DNA of 61,990 nucleotides from Clostridia bacterium (GCA_017936375.1 JAGBFR010000008.1:1-61990), one strand, 5' to 3'; counted from the stretch's first letter, positions 15,998 to 24,959 are shown. Translations and numbers: made by a program. Notes: a model not told the origin generated them from the sequence alone.

Positions 15998-16903
15998 TTA
16001 CAGCGCCGTCTTCTCCGCGCCGAACTTTGCCTCCCAGATCTCGGTGAGCTTCGTCACCGTGTCCGGGTCGGCGATCACGGAGGCGCTCATGCCGTTCGCC
16101 TTGCGGAAGGCAGAGACGGCCTTGCCCGTCAGCGAGCCAAAGGTGCCGCTGCGGATATTGCCGCTGTAATAGCCGAGGTCGCGCAGCATCTCCTGCAGGC
16201 GGATGACCTCCTCGCAGGGCTCCATACCCTCGTAGAGCGTACCTTCCCAGTAGAAGCGCTCGCTCACCACATCGCCGCAGAGCGTGCAGGTATGCTCGCG
16301 CGTGCCCTTCTTTTCGCCCGCCGGCTCGGCGGTGATCGTCCAGTCGGTGAAGACGTGCTCGAGCTTATCCAGCTGGCCGGTCTGCTCCTTATTGCAGCGC
16401 TGACAGACCTTCGTGCCCTTGCCGGTCTTGTGGCAGGTCGGCTCCTTCGCCACGCTGGTCAGCTTCCAGTCATGGCCGAGCTTCGGGATGCGCTCCGTCT
16501 TGGCCTTTCCGCAGCCGGTGCAGGTGTACGCGCCCTTGCCGTCCTGCGTGCAGGTCGGCTCCTTGACCACGGTCATCTCCGTGCTGTACTCGTGCTCGAG
16601 CATGTCGATGAAGTGGCGGATGGTGTTGCCGCAGGCGTTGCACACGCCGGTCTTGCTGCCCTTCTTGACGCAGGTCGGCTCGACGGTGATCGTCCACTCC
16701 GGGATATCGTGCGGCAGCTTGGGGATGTCGCGCTGCTCCCAGTGGTCGCAGTTGCGGCAGTAGCGGAATTCAAGGCCGGCCTCCATGCAGGTCGGGTTGC
16801 GCTTGGGCTTCCAGTGGCCGAATGTGCAGATATGCTCCGCCTGCGCACATGCGGCGATCATCAGCGCCGCCAGCAGCAGCGCAGCAAAAACACGCTTTTT
16901 CAT
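15998..16903 (-). CDS. Secreted CxxC-repeat protein with peptidoglycan-binding domain
   Basis: 301 residues: signal peptide (VFAALLLAALMIAACAQA), then five related units of about 40 residues, each with a C-x-x-C pair and a link such as EPTC-x6-G-x6-C-x-x-C followed by IPKLGH or KLEH. The last unit is followed by a peptidoglycan-binding domain (VIRLQEMLRDLGYYSG...TGKAVSAFRKANG, residues 225-285), which would hold it at the cell wall. ATG 16903 is used because GAGGAGCA lies upstream; a longer frame exists from 16945. The paired cysteines suggest metal sites or disulfides. I do not know a function. An extended -10 (TGCTATAAT) lies near 16960-16970 on the minus strand. Confidence 0.8.
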   Translation of the reverse strand: MKKRVFAALLLAALMIAACAQAEHICTFGHWKPKRNPTCMEAGLEFRYCRNCDHWEQRDIPKLPHDIPEWTITVEPTCVKKGSKTGVCNACGNTIRHFIDMLEHEYSTEMTVVKEPTCTQDGKGAYTCTGCGKAKTERIPKLGHDWKLTSVAKEPTCHKTGKGTKVCQRCNKEQTGQLDKLEHVFTDWTITAEPAGEKKGTREHTCTLCGDVVSERFYWEGTLYEGMEPCEEVIRLQEMLRDLGYYSGNIRSGTFGSLTGKAVSAFRKANGMSASVIADPDTVTKLTEIWEAKFGAEKTAL

Positions 16904-17002
16904 GATTGATATGCTCCTCTCGCGCGCCGCCTTCCCGCGGCGCATACCTTGCGTATCTTATATTATAGCATAACCTTGCCCGCCGCACAACAGGCAGCAT
17001 GC

Positions 17003-17722
17003 TCATCGCGCGTCCGGCAGCGCATGAACCAAGGCCAGCAGCTCGTCAAAGCCGCCCTGCGGGTAATCGCTCAGGTCGCGTCCCGCCTTGTTGATCAGGC
17101 AGGGCGTGAGCAGGTAGACCTGCATGCCCAGCTCGCGCGTCATCATATCCTCCGTCACGTCGTTGCCGATCATCAGGCACTCCTGCGGCGCGACGCCCAG
17201 CTTGCCCATGACCTCGCGGTAATACGCCGGATTGGGCTTGCAGCAGGTGGAGTTGTCATACGTCGTCACCAGCTCAAAGTCGTCTGCGCAGAGCCCCGCC
17301 CAGCGGATGCGGCTGAGCGTCGCCGCCGCGGGGAAGAGCGGATTGGTCGCCAGCGCGAGGCGGTATCCCTTTTCCTTCAGCAGGGCGACGACCTGCGCCG
17401 CGCGCGCGTCATAGCCGCAGCAGCCCTGCACCTGCTGGAATTCATTGCGGTAGAATTCGTCAAAGTACGGCTTGTGCGCCAGCGCCTTCTCGCCGTAGAA
17501 ACCGCAGAAGGTCTTCCAGAAGGCGTCCTCATTGACGCAGCTCCCGTCGTTTTTCACCATCGCAGCGACGCCAGCCCAGAGCGCCTTGAAGAGCGTCTCC
17601 GGCTCATAGCCAAGCGGGGCGATCTTCTTCGCCAGAAGGGAAAAGTATCCCTTCACAAATGTATCCTGATCCATCGGCAGCAGCGTGCCGTCCAGGTCAA
17701 ACAGCACCGTCGTCAGCTTCAT
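17003..17722 (-). CDS. HAD family hydrolase
   Basis: 239 residues with the HAD motifs in order: VLFDLDGTLLP with the nucleophile Asp (residues 6-16), ALATNPLF (motif II Thr, about 114-121), a Lys (CCKPNPAYY, about 150) and IGNDVTEDM (motif IV Asp pair, about 178). The cap insertion between motifs I and II points to subfamily I phosphatases such as phosphoglycolate phosphatase or nucleotidases. The substrate is not predictable. ATG 17722 has GGAGCA eight bases upstream; an ATG two codons earlier is too close to the ribosome binding site. Single-gene unit, divergent from marR. Confidence 0.85.
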   Translation of the reverse strand: MKLTTVLFDLDGTLLPMDQDTFVKGYFSLLAKKIAPLGYEPETLFKALWAGVAAMVKNDGSCVNEDAFWKTFCGFYGEKALAHKPYFDEFYRNEFQQVQGCCGYDARAAQVVALLKEKGYRLALATNPLFPAAATLSRIRWAGLCADDFELVTTYDNSTCCKPNPAYYREVMGKLGVAPQECLMIGNDVTEDMMTRELGMQVYLLTPCLINKAGRDLSDYPQGGFDELLALVHALPDAR

Positions 17723-17840
17723 ATCCATTGCTCCTTCCGCGCTCAGGCGCGCCCATCCATAAAGCCAGACCCGTCCGTATATCAGTATAGCAATCCGCCG
17801 CGCAGACTTCAAGCCCCCCGCCTCTTCTTCGGCGATTCAT

Positions 17841-17870
17841 TTGACAAGAACGATTCGGAAATGGTACAAT
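17841..17870 (+). promoter_or_regulatory. Promoter of the MarR regulator gene
   Basis: TTGACA 17841-17846, 18 bases, TACAAT 17865-17870. Confidence 0.65.
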
Positions 17871-17908
17871 ATAGTATCACCCCGTAAGAAAGAAAGGAGG
17901 CGTCCGCC

Positions 17909-18391
17909 ATGGTTCTGGATCCACGCTGTGAGCGGCTCGCCGCAAAAAGCAACCTCTACAGTACGCTCGTCGCCCGCGTAGCCGAGCAGCTCATCGAGCG
18001 CATGCTCGAGGAGGATGGCTGCGGCTATACCCTCTGCCTGACGGATTATAAATTCCTCTCGACCGTCGGCGCGTCGGAGTCCGGCACGGTCAGCATGACC
18101 GAGCTCGCCCGCCAGCTGCATCTGCATCCCTCCTCCGCCACGCGCCGCGTGCGCCATCTGCTCTCCTGCGGGCTCATCACCAAGACGCAGGACGAGACCG
18201 ACGACCGCCGCTATTTCGTCGCCCTGACCCCTGAGGGAGAGGCCCTGACCGCAAGGCTGGACGCTGAGATGCTCGCCATGACCAAGCGGATGTATACCTC
18301 CGTCAGCGACGAAGAGATGCAGACGGTGTATGCCTTTATGGATAAGTGCGTCTCCAGCCTCGCCTCCATGCTCGGCGAGACGATCGAGTGA
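17909..18391 (+). CDS. MarR family transcriptional regulator
   Basis: 160 residues with a central winged helix-turn-helix (about residues 63-120: VSMTELARQLHLHPSSATRRVRHLLSCGLITKTQDETDDRRYFVALTPEG). The D-x-R-x-x-x-V-x-L-T-x-x-G wing is diagnostic of MarR proteins, which usually sense small aromatic or oxidising compounds and repress efflux or detoxification genes. AAAGGAGGC precedes the ATG. No obvious target is downstream, as a terminator follows at 18408, so it may control the divergent HAD gene or act elsewhere. Confidence 0.87.
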   Translation: MVLDPRCERLAAKSNLYSTLVARVAEQLIERMLEEDGCGYTLCLTDYKFLSTVGASESGTVSMTELARQLHLHPSSATRRVRHLLSCGLITKTQDETDDRRYFVALTPEGEALTARLDAEMLAMTKRMYTSVSDEEMQTVYAFMDKCVSSLASMLGETIE

Positions 18392-18407
18392 CGTCCCCTC
18401 GCATTCT

Positions 18408-18437
18408 CCGGGCTCCGCATCTGCGGGGTCCGTTTTT
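18408..18437 (+). terminator. Intrinsic terminator
   Basis: CGGGCTCCGCA pairs with TGCGGGGTCCG (with G-U pairs) and is followed by TTTTTT; ends the marR transcript. Confidence 0.65.
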
Positions 18438-18461
18438 TCTTCATCCTCACGCAATATCACA

Positions 18462-18514
18462 ACGCACACCCCCGTCTCCGCGCATCGCGCAGGCTGAGGG
18501 TGTGCGTTCTTTTA
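18462..18514 (+). terminator. Second stem-loop between convergent genes
   Basis: ACGCACACCC and GGGTGTGCGT are perfect inverted copies with a 28-base GC-rich loop, followed by TCTTTTA. It lies between marR and the convergent membrane protein gene. Confidence 0.5.
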
Positions 18515-18528
18515 TTCTGTTCTTTGGG

Positions 18529-20082
18529 TTATTCCCCGACGCGCACGCCCGCCACGCCGAAGTAATCGGCCATGGCCTCGTTCGTCCACATCGTCCCGTC
18601 CACAAAGGCGGTGGGCTTGCCGGTGACGGTCTGCACCGTCCACGCGGGCAGGATGACCTCGTCCTCCTCGCCGGCCGCGAGGCAGAGCGCGTATTCATGC
18701 TTGAACTGCGCGATATACGCCGCCTGCGTGCCGTCCAGCTGGTCGCGCACGAGCTTTGTGTAATTCCCGATCTGCCCGCCGGCGAGGCACGCCAACAGCG
18801 CCGCAGCGGCCAGCACGCCAAAGAGCGCGCGCTTCCCCGCGAGCCATGCCCGCAGCTTTTGCGGGAATCGCCCGATGCACATCGCCAGCGCCAGCGGCAA
18901 AGCCACAAGCACATAGCAGTGGTACATATTGACCACGCGGCCCGACCCGGCATAGCCGGAGGAATACATGTGCGGGATGATCATCGCGCAGAGGATCAGG
19001 TACGTCCCCAGCAGCGTCGCCCATATCGGCGGCAGGGCGCGGCGCTTTTCGCCCGTCATCGCCCCGCAGAGGAGCGGCGTCACGAAAAGACAGATGGCCA
19101 GCAGCGGCGTTTTGACAGAGAAGCGCAGGAAGTAGCCCGCCGCGTCGCGCATCGTCCAGAGGATGGAGCCAAGCAGCCAGAGCATGCCGCTCTGGTGCGC
19201 GCCGTCCGTCTCCATGCGCACGCTGTTGCCCGGTGCGATGACCGAGAGCAGCAGACCCGCGCCGATGGGCAGCAGGAGGAGCGCCGTGCGGACAGCCGCG
19301 CGCAGCTGGCGCTTCTTTTCATATTCGCCGCCAATCTGCGCAGCCTCATACCCGGACATTCTGCCACGGACGATCACGCCGATCATCCCGGCGGCAGGCG
19401 TCTTGTGCGCCGCCCATGCGCGCTGCAGCGCCATCATGAAGAGCGCCGCCGCAGTCATCATCGCGGTGATGTAATTATCCATGCCCAGCGCAAAGAGCAG
19501 ACCGCAGCAGATTGCAGCCATGAGCCACAGCCGCGCGCCCCTTGTCCCGCTCTCGCTCAGCCTGTCGCAGGCCACAAGCGTCATGAGCGAGACAGCCTGC
19601 GCGCCCATGTAGAACCACGCGCCGTTGAACCAATAGACGCCCTCCACGATATCCGGCAGGAACATGAGCAGGCAGGCGCTCAGCACCATCGCCAGCCCCC
19701 GCGCAAGGCCCGCAGGCAGCGCCATGCGCCGCACGAGCATATGCCGCAGGAACACGAGCCACGCCGCCAGATTGAGCAGCAGCAGCAGCACGGCATGCCA
19801 GCCGTAGTGCTCCAGGGAAAAGACGATGGGATTGAGCGTCATGAGGATCACGCCCGTGACCGTGCCCTGCCAGTCTCGCCATGTGCGCAGCGCGTAGCTG
19901 AGCGCATCCTTGAGCACATGCGGCAGGCTGCCCGTCTGCACCCATGTCGGGTGCGTGTAGAGGGCGAAGGTGAAGTCGTCCGTCGCCGGATGCGCGGCGG
20001 GCGCGCCGAGGAAGAAGGGCAGGAGCACAAGCGCCCAGAGCGCCGTAATGAGCGGCCATTTATACCTTTTGATCGCCTTCAT
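18529..20082 (-). CDS. Polytopic membrane protein, GT-C/DUF6056-like
   Basis: 517 residues with about eleven membrane segments. The first external loop carries AAHPATDDFTFALYTHPTW; an Asp pair there is the usual catalytic landmark of GT-C fold glycosyltransferases, and the overall arrangement (GVYWFNGAWFYMGAQAVSL in the middle) matches the group I know as DUF6056. The C-terminal 80 residues are soluble (NYTKLVRDQLDG, VQTVTGKPTAFVDG). It probably adds or modifies a sugar on an envelope polymer, in keeping with the acyltransferase and GtrII-like genes 10 kb away, but that is inference. It is downstream of, and on the same strand as, the aldo/keto reductase (36-base gap), so the two may be co-transcribed. 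Confidence 0.75.
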   Translation of the reverse strand: MKAIKRYKWPLITALWALVLLPFFLGAPAAHPATDDFTFALYTHPTWVQTGSLPHVLKDALSYALRTWRDWQGTVTGVILMTLNPIVFSLEHYGWHAVLLLLLNLAAWLVFLRHMLVRRMALPAGLARGLAMVLSACLLMFLPDIVEGVYWFNGAWFYMGAQAVSLMTLVACDRLSESGTRGARLWLMAAICCGLLFALGMDNYITAMMTAAALFMMALQRAWAAHKTPAAGMIGVIVRGRMSGYEAAQIGGEYEKKRQLRAAVRTALLLLPIGAGLLLSVIAPGNSVRMETDGAHQSGMLWLLGSILWTMRDAAGYFLRFSVKTPLLAICLFVTPLLCGAMTGEKRRALPPIWATLLGTYLILCAMIIPHMYSSGYAGSGRVVNMYHCYVLVALPLALAMCIGRFPQKLRAWLAGKRALFGVLAAAALLACLAGGQIGNYTKLVRDQLDGTQAAYIAQFKHEYALCLAAGEEDEVILPAWTVQTVTGKPTAFVDGTMWTNEAMADYFGVAGVRVGE

Positions 20083-20118
20083 GCCGCTCCCCCCTTCGTA
20101 AGCTTCATGTCCATGGCC

Positions 20119-21126
20119 TTATGCGCCGAATTCCTGCGCGCAGCGCGCAAGCATCTCGCGGATGGGCAGCTGATACGGGCAGCGCGTCTCGCAAACGCCG
20201 CAGCCCACACAGTCGCTCGCCTTCTTGGCAAAGGTCGCATAGCGCGCCTTCGCCCAGTCCTCAAGGCCGTAGCGCTTGAGATAGCCCTCCATCAGGAAGA
20301 CGCCGCTGATGTTCACCCCGGCGGTGCAGGGCTGGCAGTAATTGCAGCGGCGGCAGAACTGGGTGCCCAGTTCCGCGCGGGTCTGCTCGATCTTCGCCAG
20401 TTCCTCCTGCGTCAGCGGGGAATTGTCATTCATCGCGGCGAGGTTCTGCTCGATCTCGCGCACGTCGTACATGCCCGGGATGACCACGGACACGTCCTTA
20501 TTCTGGCCGATGAAGCGCAGCGCGAGCGTCGCGTCCTCCAGCGCGCCGCCGGCCAGCGGCTTCATGCAGATGAAGCCCACGTTCTGCTCCGTGCAGCGGC
20601 GCATGAGGGCCTCGCCCTGCGTCTCCACGATGTTGTAGGGGAACATGACCGTCTCCACCCAATCAAGCTCCAGCGCGCGCTCAAAGACCTGCGCCAGATG
20701 CGCCGTCACGCCGATGTGACCGATCTTTCCGGCGGCCTTCGCCTCCAGCAGCGCCTCCAGCGCGCCGCCCGGGGCGGTCACGGTCTCAAGGTCCGCAAGG
20801 GACGGATTGTGAATCTGGTAGAGCTCAATGTGATCCGTGCGCAGATTGGCAAGGCTCGTCTCGATGTCCTTGGCCATGGCGTCCTTCGTGCGGGCCATGG
20901 ACTTGGTCGCCAGCACAAACTTATCGCGCAGCCCCTCAAGCGCCTCGCCGATGTACGCCTCGCTGACGGTATAGCCGCGCGCGGTGTCGATGTAATTGAC
21001 GCCCTCCGCCGCCATGCGCTCCATCAGCGCGCGCGTCGCTGCCGCGTCCACCTTCTGGATCGGGATGCCGCCAAAGCCCATGCGGGAAATGCGAAGGCCC
21101 GTCCTGCCCAAAGTCGTGTATTCCAT
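20119..21126 (-). CDS. Aldo/keto reductase with C-terminal ferredoxin-like domain
   Basis: 335 residues. The first 260 form an aldo/keto reductase barrel: LGRTGLRISRMGFGG, YIDTARGYTVSEAYIG (catalytic Asp and Tyr), FVLATKSMARTKD (Lys) and ELYQIHNPS (His position). The last 75 hold cysteines of iron-sulfur type: FCRRCNYCQPC near residue 262 and the closely spaced DCVGCGVCETRCPYQLP near residue 310. Such fusions are common in anaerobes and probably pass electrons through the clusters; substrates are mostly unknown. The ATG at 21126 is chosen because the promoter at 21227-21255 lies downstream of longer alternatives. Confidence 0.88.
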   Translation of the reverse strand: MEYTTLGRTGLRISRMGFGGIPIQKVDAAATRALMERMAAEGVNYIDTARGYTVSEAYIGEALEGLRDKFVLATKSMARTKDAMAKDIETSLANLRTDHIELYQIHNPSLADLETVTAPGGALEALLEAKAAGKIGHIGVTAHLAQVFERALELDWVETVMFPYNIVETQGEALMRRCTEQNVGFICMKPLAGGALEDATLALRFIGQNKDVSVVIPGMYDVREIEQNLAAMNDNSPLTQEELAKIEQTRAELGTQFCRRCNYCQPCTAGVNISGVFLMEGYLKRYGLEDWAKARYATFAKKASDCVGCGVCETRCPYQLPIREMLARCAQEFGA

Positions 21127-21226
21127 ATCTTTCCAGCTCCTTGCTTTCTGATTCTTCTGTTCTTTGATCCATGCTGCGGCGGCTGCGCGCCGCCCATCCG
21201 TGCGCGCCTGCCGCTGCGTTTCCTTC

Positions 21227-21255
21227 ATTATATCCTCTGGCGCGCCGCTTTGCAA
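21227..21255 (-). promoter_or_regulatory. Promoter of the aldo/keto reductase gene
   Basis: Minus strand TTGCAA (21255-21250), 17 bases, TATAAT (21232-21227). Confidence 0.55.
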
Positions 21256-21353
21256 TGCGCCCGATGCAAATCCCCCGGGCATAATTCGCCCGCCTTCCGG
21301 GCAGAATGATCCCGAGCAAACGCTCACACTATGAACGATGGAGGGACCTATTC

Positions 21354-21506
21354 ATGAACCAGACCATTCATTGCTCCGTTTCCACCTGCCGTCATCACAG
21401 CGCCAAGAATCTGTGCGAGCTGCAGGCCATCGACGTGCGCCCGAACTGCGACTGCCACTCCGGCAAGTGCGACGAGAGCATGTGCGGCTCCTACGCCAAG
21501 AAGTAA
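21354..21506 (+). CDS. DUF1540 small cysteine-rich protein
   Basis: 50 residues with seven cysteines in the DUF1540 arrangement (IHCSVSTCRHHS, NLCELQAIDV, then CDC, KC and MC). Proteins of this family are tiny, probably metal-binding, and widespread in Clostridia and Bacilli; some are linked to sporulation, but the role is unknown. ATG 21354 follows GGAGGG; an in-frame ATG at 21306 lacks a ribosome binding site and would add non-conserved sequence. A strong terminator lies right after it. Confidence 0.85.
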   Translation: MNQTIHCSVSTCRHHSAKNLCELQAIDVRPNCDCHSGKCDESMCGSYAKK

Positions 21507-21526
21507 GGAAAACCCATCATGAAAAG

Positions 21527-21562
21527 CAGGCGCTGCGTTCTCTCGCAGCGCCTGTCCTTATT
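21527..21562. terminator. Bidirectional intrinsic terminator
   Basis: CAGGCGCTGCG and CGCAGCGCCTG form a perfect 11-base stem; T-rich ends on both sides (TCCTTATT on plus, CTTTTC on minus) serve the DUF1540 gene and the convergent ychF, whose stop codon lies at its edge. Confidence 0.75.
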
Positions 21563-22658
21563 ACACGTTGAAGCGGAAGAGGGTCACGTCGCCGTCGTTC
21601 ATGACGTACTCCTTACCCTCGGAGCGGACGAGGCCCTTCTCCTTGCAGGCGACCATCGTGCCGTTGGCCATCAGGTCGTCGAAGGCGACGATCTCCGCAC
21701 GGATGAAGCCGCGCTCAAAGTCGGAATGGATCTTGCCCGCGGCCTGCGGCGCCTTGGTGCCCTTCTTGATCGTCCACGCGCGGCACTCGTCCGCGCCGGC
21801 GGTCAGGAAGGAGATGAGGCCCAGCAGATCGTAGCACTCGGAGATCAGGCGATCCAGGCCGCTCTTGCCGATGCCCAGCTCCTCAAGGAACATGGCCTTC
21901 TCCTCGTCGTCCATCTGGGCGATGTCCTCTTCGATCTTGGCGGAGATGACCAGCACCTTGGCGTTCTCCTCCGCGGCGATGGCCTTGACCTCGTTGACGG
22001 CGTCGAGCTCGTTCTCGTCCTTGCCCAGATCGTCCTCCTTGATGTTGCAGGCGTAGATCACCGGCTTCGTCGTCAGCAGGAACCACTCGCGCACGATCTC
22101 GCGCTCCTTGTCGCTCATCGGGCAGGTGCGCGCCGGCTGCAGGTTGTCCAGATGCGCCAGCAGGCGGTTGCCGATCTCGCTCTCCTCGGCGAACTTCTTG
22201 TCGCCGGTCTTGAGCATCTTGGTCGCGCGCTCGGCGCGCTTGGCGACGGACTCGCGGTCCGCGGCGATCAGCTCCAGGCTGATGGTCTCAATGTCGTGCT
22301 GCGGGCCGATGCTGTCCGCATGGCGGATGATGTCCGGATCCTCAAAGCAGCGCACGACGTGGACGATCGCGTCGCACTCGCGGATGTGGGAGAGGAACTT
22401 GTTGCCAAGACCCTCGCCGCGGCTGGCGCCCTTGACAAGGCCCGCGATATCGACGAATTCGATCACCGCCGGGGTCTTCTTCTTGGGATTGTACATCGCC
22501 TCGAGCTTGTCAAGGCGCTCATCCGGGACGGCGACAATGCCGGTATTGGGCTCGATGGTGCAGAAGGGGTAGTTGGCGGCCTCTGCGCCCGCCTTGGTGA
22601 TGGCATTGAACAATGTGGACTTGCCCACGTTCGGGAGTCCGACGACACCGAGTTTCAT
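21561..22658 (-). CDS. ychF: Redox-regulated ATPase/GTPase YchF (OLA1 family)
   Basis: 365 residues, the normal length of YchF. Motifs in order: G1 GLPNVGKST (residues 7-15), FCTIEPNTG, G3 DIAGLVKGAS (about 69-78), G4-like NIKEDD in place of NKxD, and a C-terminal TGS domain ending KEYVMNDGDVTLFRFNV. The altered G4 explains why this family prefers ATP to GTP. It binds ribosomes and acts in stress responses. ATG 22658 follows TCGGAGGA. It is convergent with the DUF1540 gene and divergent from ktrB. Confidence 0.96.
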   Translation of the reverse strand: MKLGVVGLPNVGKSTLFNAITKAGAEAANYPFCTIEPNTGIVAVPDERLDKLEAMYNPKKKTPAVIEFVDIAGLVKGASRGEGLGNKFLSHIRECDAIVHVVRCFEDPDIIRHADSIGPQHDIETISLELIAADRESVAKRAERATKMLKTGDKKFAEESEIGNRLLAHLDNLQPARTCPMSDKEREIVREWFLLTTKPVIYACNIKEDDLGKDENELDAVNEVKAIAAEENAKVLVISAKIEEDIAQMDDEEKAMFLEELGIGKSGLDRLISECYDLLGLISFLTAGADECRAWTIKKGTKAPQAAGKIHSDFERGFIRAEIVAFDDLMANGTMVACKEKGLVRSEGKEYVMNDGDVTLFRFNV

Positions 22659-22723
22659 ATATATTCCTCCGAAATCAATAATCCTGCGGATCAAAGTGCA
22701 TAGTTGGGTATTGTGACCATGCT

Positions 22724-22752
22724 ATTATAGCTGAAAGCCATCAGAAATTCAA
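22724..22752 (-). promoter_or_regulatory. Promoter of ychF
   Basis: Minus strand TTGAAT (22752-22747), 17 bases, TATAAT (22729-22724). Confidence 0.6.
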
Positions 22753-22830
22753 TCACTACGCGGAATTTGCGCAAATTCCTGCTCTTTTGCCGTCCGAATG
22801 CGGCGCGGCAGCGCGGCCGGCGAATGCCGC

Positions 22831-22859
22831 TTGCCATATTTCCGGCATTGTTGTACAAT
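22831..22859 (+). promoter_or_regulatory. Promoter of ktrB-ktrA
   Basis: TTGCCA 22831-22836, 17 bases, TACAAT 22854-22859. Confidence 0.6.
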
Positions 22860-22924
22860 GCTGGTAACCGCTCCCTTCCGCCCGTCAGGCGCGGACGGCT
22901 GCATTCCACCCGGAGGTTCCTGCC

Positions 22925-24286
22925 ATGCAGACACACTCACCCAAAGCGCACAGATCTCACCTGAGCCCCTCTGCGATGATCGCGCTGGGCTTTCTGCTGA
23001 TTATTCTGATCGTTGCCCTGCTGCTCATGCTGCCCGTCTCCTCCGCCGCTGGCGCATGGACGGACCCGCTCAGCGCGCTGTTTACGGCGACGAGCGCCGT
23101 CTGCGTGACGGGCCTTATCGTCGTGGATACGGCGACGCACTGGTCGCTCTTCGGGCGCATCGTGCTGCTCCTCGCCATCCAGATCGGCGGCCTTGGCGTG
23201 ATGACCGTGCTGGGCTTTGCCTCCATGCTGCTGGGCCGGCGCATCGGCCTGCGCCAGCGCACGCTGCTGCAGGAGAGCATCGCCTCCATGCAGATCGGCG
23301 GCGTGGTCCGGCTGCTGCGCCGCGCCGTTATCGGCACGCTGCTCATCGAGGGGCTCGGCGCGCTGCTGCTCAGCCTGCGCTTTGTCCCCATGCTCGGGGC
23401 CGTGCGCGGAATCGGCTATGCCGTCTTCCATGCCGTCTCCGCCTTCTGCAACGCAGGCTTTGACCTGATGGGCAGCATTTCCGGCCCGTTCACATCGCTG
23501 GAATCCTTCCGCGCCGATCCGCTGGTCAATCTGACCGTCATGGCGCTCATCCTGATCGGCGGCCTGGGCTTTGTCGTCTGGGATGATCTGGCCGAGCATC
23601 GCTTCCATTACAGGAAGCTGCGCCTGCATACGCGCGTCGTTCTGATCATGACCGCGCTGCTCACGCTCGTCCCCGCTGCGCTCTTCCTGCTCTTTGAGCG
23701 CTCCGGCTCCATGGCGGGCATGGGCGCTGTCGAGCGCATCCTCGCTTCCCTCTTCAGCGCCGTCACCCCACGCACAGCGGGCTTTGATACCATCCCCACA
23801 GGCGATCTCTCCCCTGCCGGCAGCATGCTCACCCTGCTGCTCATGCTCATCGGCGGCAATCCCGGCTCCACCGCAGGCGGCGCAAAGACGACCACCCTCC
23901 TGCTCGTGCTCCTGCTGACAGCCGCCGTGCTGCGCCGCCGGGAGGACGTCAACCTCATGGGCAGGCGCATGGAGCAGAGCGCCGTCCGCCGCGCCTGCGC
24001 CATCGTGACGCTCTATCTGTCCCTGTGCTTCATCTCCGTGCTCGCCATCTGCGCCATGCAGCCGGAGCTCCCGCTGCGCGATGTGCTGCTGGAGGTCTTC
24101 TCCGCAATCAATACCGTCGGCATGTCCACCGGCGTCACCCGCCAGCTCACCGCGCCGTCGCTGCTGGTGCTCATCGCGCTCATGTATATCGGCAGGCTGG
24201 GCAGCCTGACCTTCGTCCTCCTCCTTGCCGGAAGCCCGCATGCCGCCCCCGTACAATACCCGACAGACAAGCTGCTCGTCGGCTGA
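22925..24286 (+). CDS. ktrB: Trk/Ktr potassium uptake channel subunit KtrB
   Basis: 453 residues with eight membrane segments and four pore loops typical of the Trk/Ktr/HKT superfamily: ATSAVCVTGL, SAFCNAGFD, SAVTPRTAGFDT and NTVGMSTGVT, each carrying the selectivity-filter Gly. NPGSTAGGAKTTT marks the gating loop after the third pore. The protein imports potassium across the cytoplasmic membrane, sodium-coupled in some relatives. The regulatory subunit ktrA follows 22 bases downstream. GGAGG lies close before the ATG. Confidence 0.93.
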   Translation: MQTHSPKAHRSHLSPSAMIALGFLLIILIVALLLMLPVSSAAGAWTDPLSALFTATSAVCVTGLIVVDTATHWSLFGRIVLLLAIQIGGLGVMTVLGFASMLLGRRIGLRQRTLLQESIASMQIGGVVRLLRRAVIGTLLIEGLGALLLSLRFVPMLGAVRGIGYAVFHAVSAFCNAGFDLMGSISGPFTSLESFRADPLVNLTVMALILIGGLGFVVWDDLAEHRFHYRKLRLHTRVVLIMTALLTLVPAALFLLFERSGSMAGMGAVERILASLFSAVTPRTAGFDTIPTGDLSPAGSMLTLLLMLIGGNPGSTAGGAKTTTLLLVLLLTAAVLRRREDVNLMGRRMEQSAVRRACAIVTLYLSLCFISVLAICAMQPELPLRDVLLEVFSAINTVGMSTGVTRQLTAPSLLVLIALMYIGRLGSLTFVLLLAGSPHAAPVQYPTDKLLVG

Positions 24287-24308
24287 GACCCGCAGCGAAA
24301 GGAGACTT

Positions 24309-24959
24309 ATGAAATCCATTCTGATTATCGGCCTTGGCCGCTTCGGCCGCCATCTGTGCCGCAAGTTTATGAGCCTTGGCCATGAGGTCATGATCGTCGA
24401 CAGCAGCGAGGAGGCCGTCAATGCCCTCGCAGGCGAAGTCACCACCGCGCAGATCGCCGACTGCACGGATGAAAATGTCCTGCGTTCCCTCGGCGTGCAG
24501 AATTTCGACCTGTGCTTCATGTGCGTCGGCTCGGATTTTGCCAGCGGCCTGCTGATCACCTCCATGCTCCGCGAATTCGGCGCGCAGCGCGTCATCGCCA
24601 AGGCCAGTCAGGATATCCACGCCCGCCTGCTGCTGCGCAACGGCGCGGACGAGGTCGTCTATCCGGAGAAGGACAGCGCCGAGCGCATTGCCATGCGCAC
24701 CAGCGCGCAGCACGTCTTTGACTATATCGAGCTCAACGACGATTATTCCATCTATGAGATTCCGCCGCTGGAGGCATGGATCGGCCGCAGCATCCGTGAT
24801 TTGGATATCCGCAGCCGGTACCGCATCAACATCCTCGCCGTCAAAAACAACGAGGATCTGCAGCCGATGCCCGGCGCGGATTACGTCTTCACCGGCCGCG
24901 AGCATGTGCTCGCCCTCGCCAGCCATGAAGACGCTCAGCGCCTGATCCGGCGGATCTGA
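24309..24959 (+). CDS. ktrA: Potassium uptake regulatory subunit KtrA (TrkA family)
   Basis: 216 residues: an RCK_N domain with Rossmann motif ILIIGLGRFGRHLC (residues 4-17) and the acidic end of strand 2 (MIVDSSEE), binding ATP/ADP or NAD; then an RCK_C domain (residues 135-216; PLEAWIGRSIRDLDIRSRY, where cyclic di-AMP binds in homologues). It forms an octameric ring that gates KtrB. ATG 24309 has AAAGGAG at good spacing. Two-gene operon with ktrB. Control by c-di-AMP is known for relatives and only assumed here. Confidence 0.93.
   Translation: MKSILIIGLGRFGRHLCRKFMSLGHEVMIVDSSEEAVNALAGEVTTAQIADCTDENVLRSLGVQNFDLCFMCVGSDFASGLLITSMLREFGAQRVIAKASQDIHARLLLRNGADEVVYPEKDSAERIAMRTSAQHVFDYIELNDDYSIYEIPPLEAWIGRSIRDLDIRSRYRINILAVKNNEDLQPMPGADYVFTGREHVLALASHEDAQRLIRRI

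Noticed and set aside
18346-21309. 987-codon plus-strand frame opposite the membrane protein and aldo/keto reductase genes
   Set aside because: Shadow; the minus-strand genes have start signals and recognisable domains.
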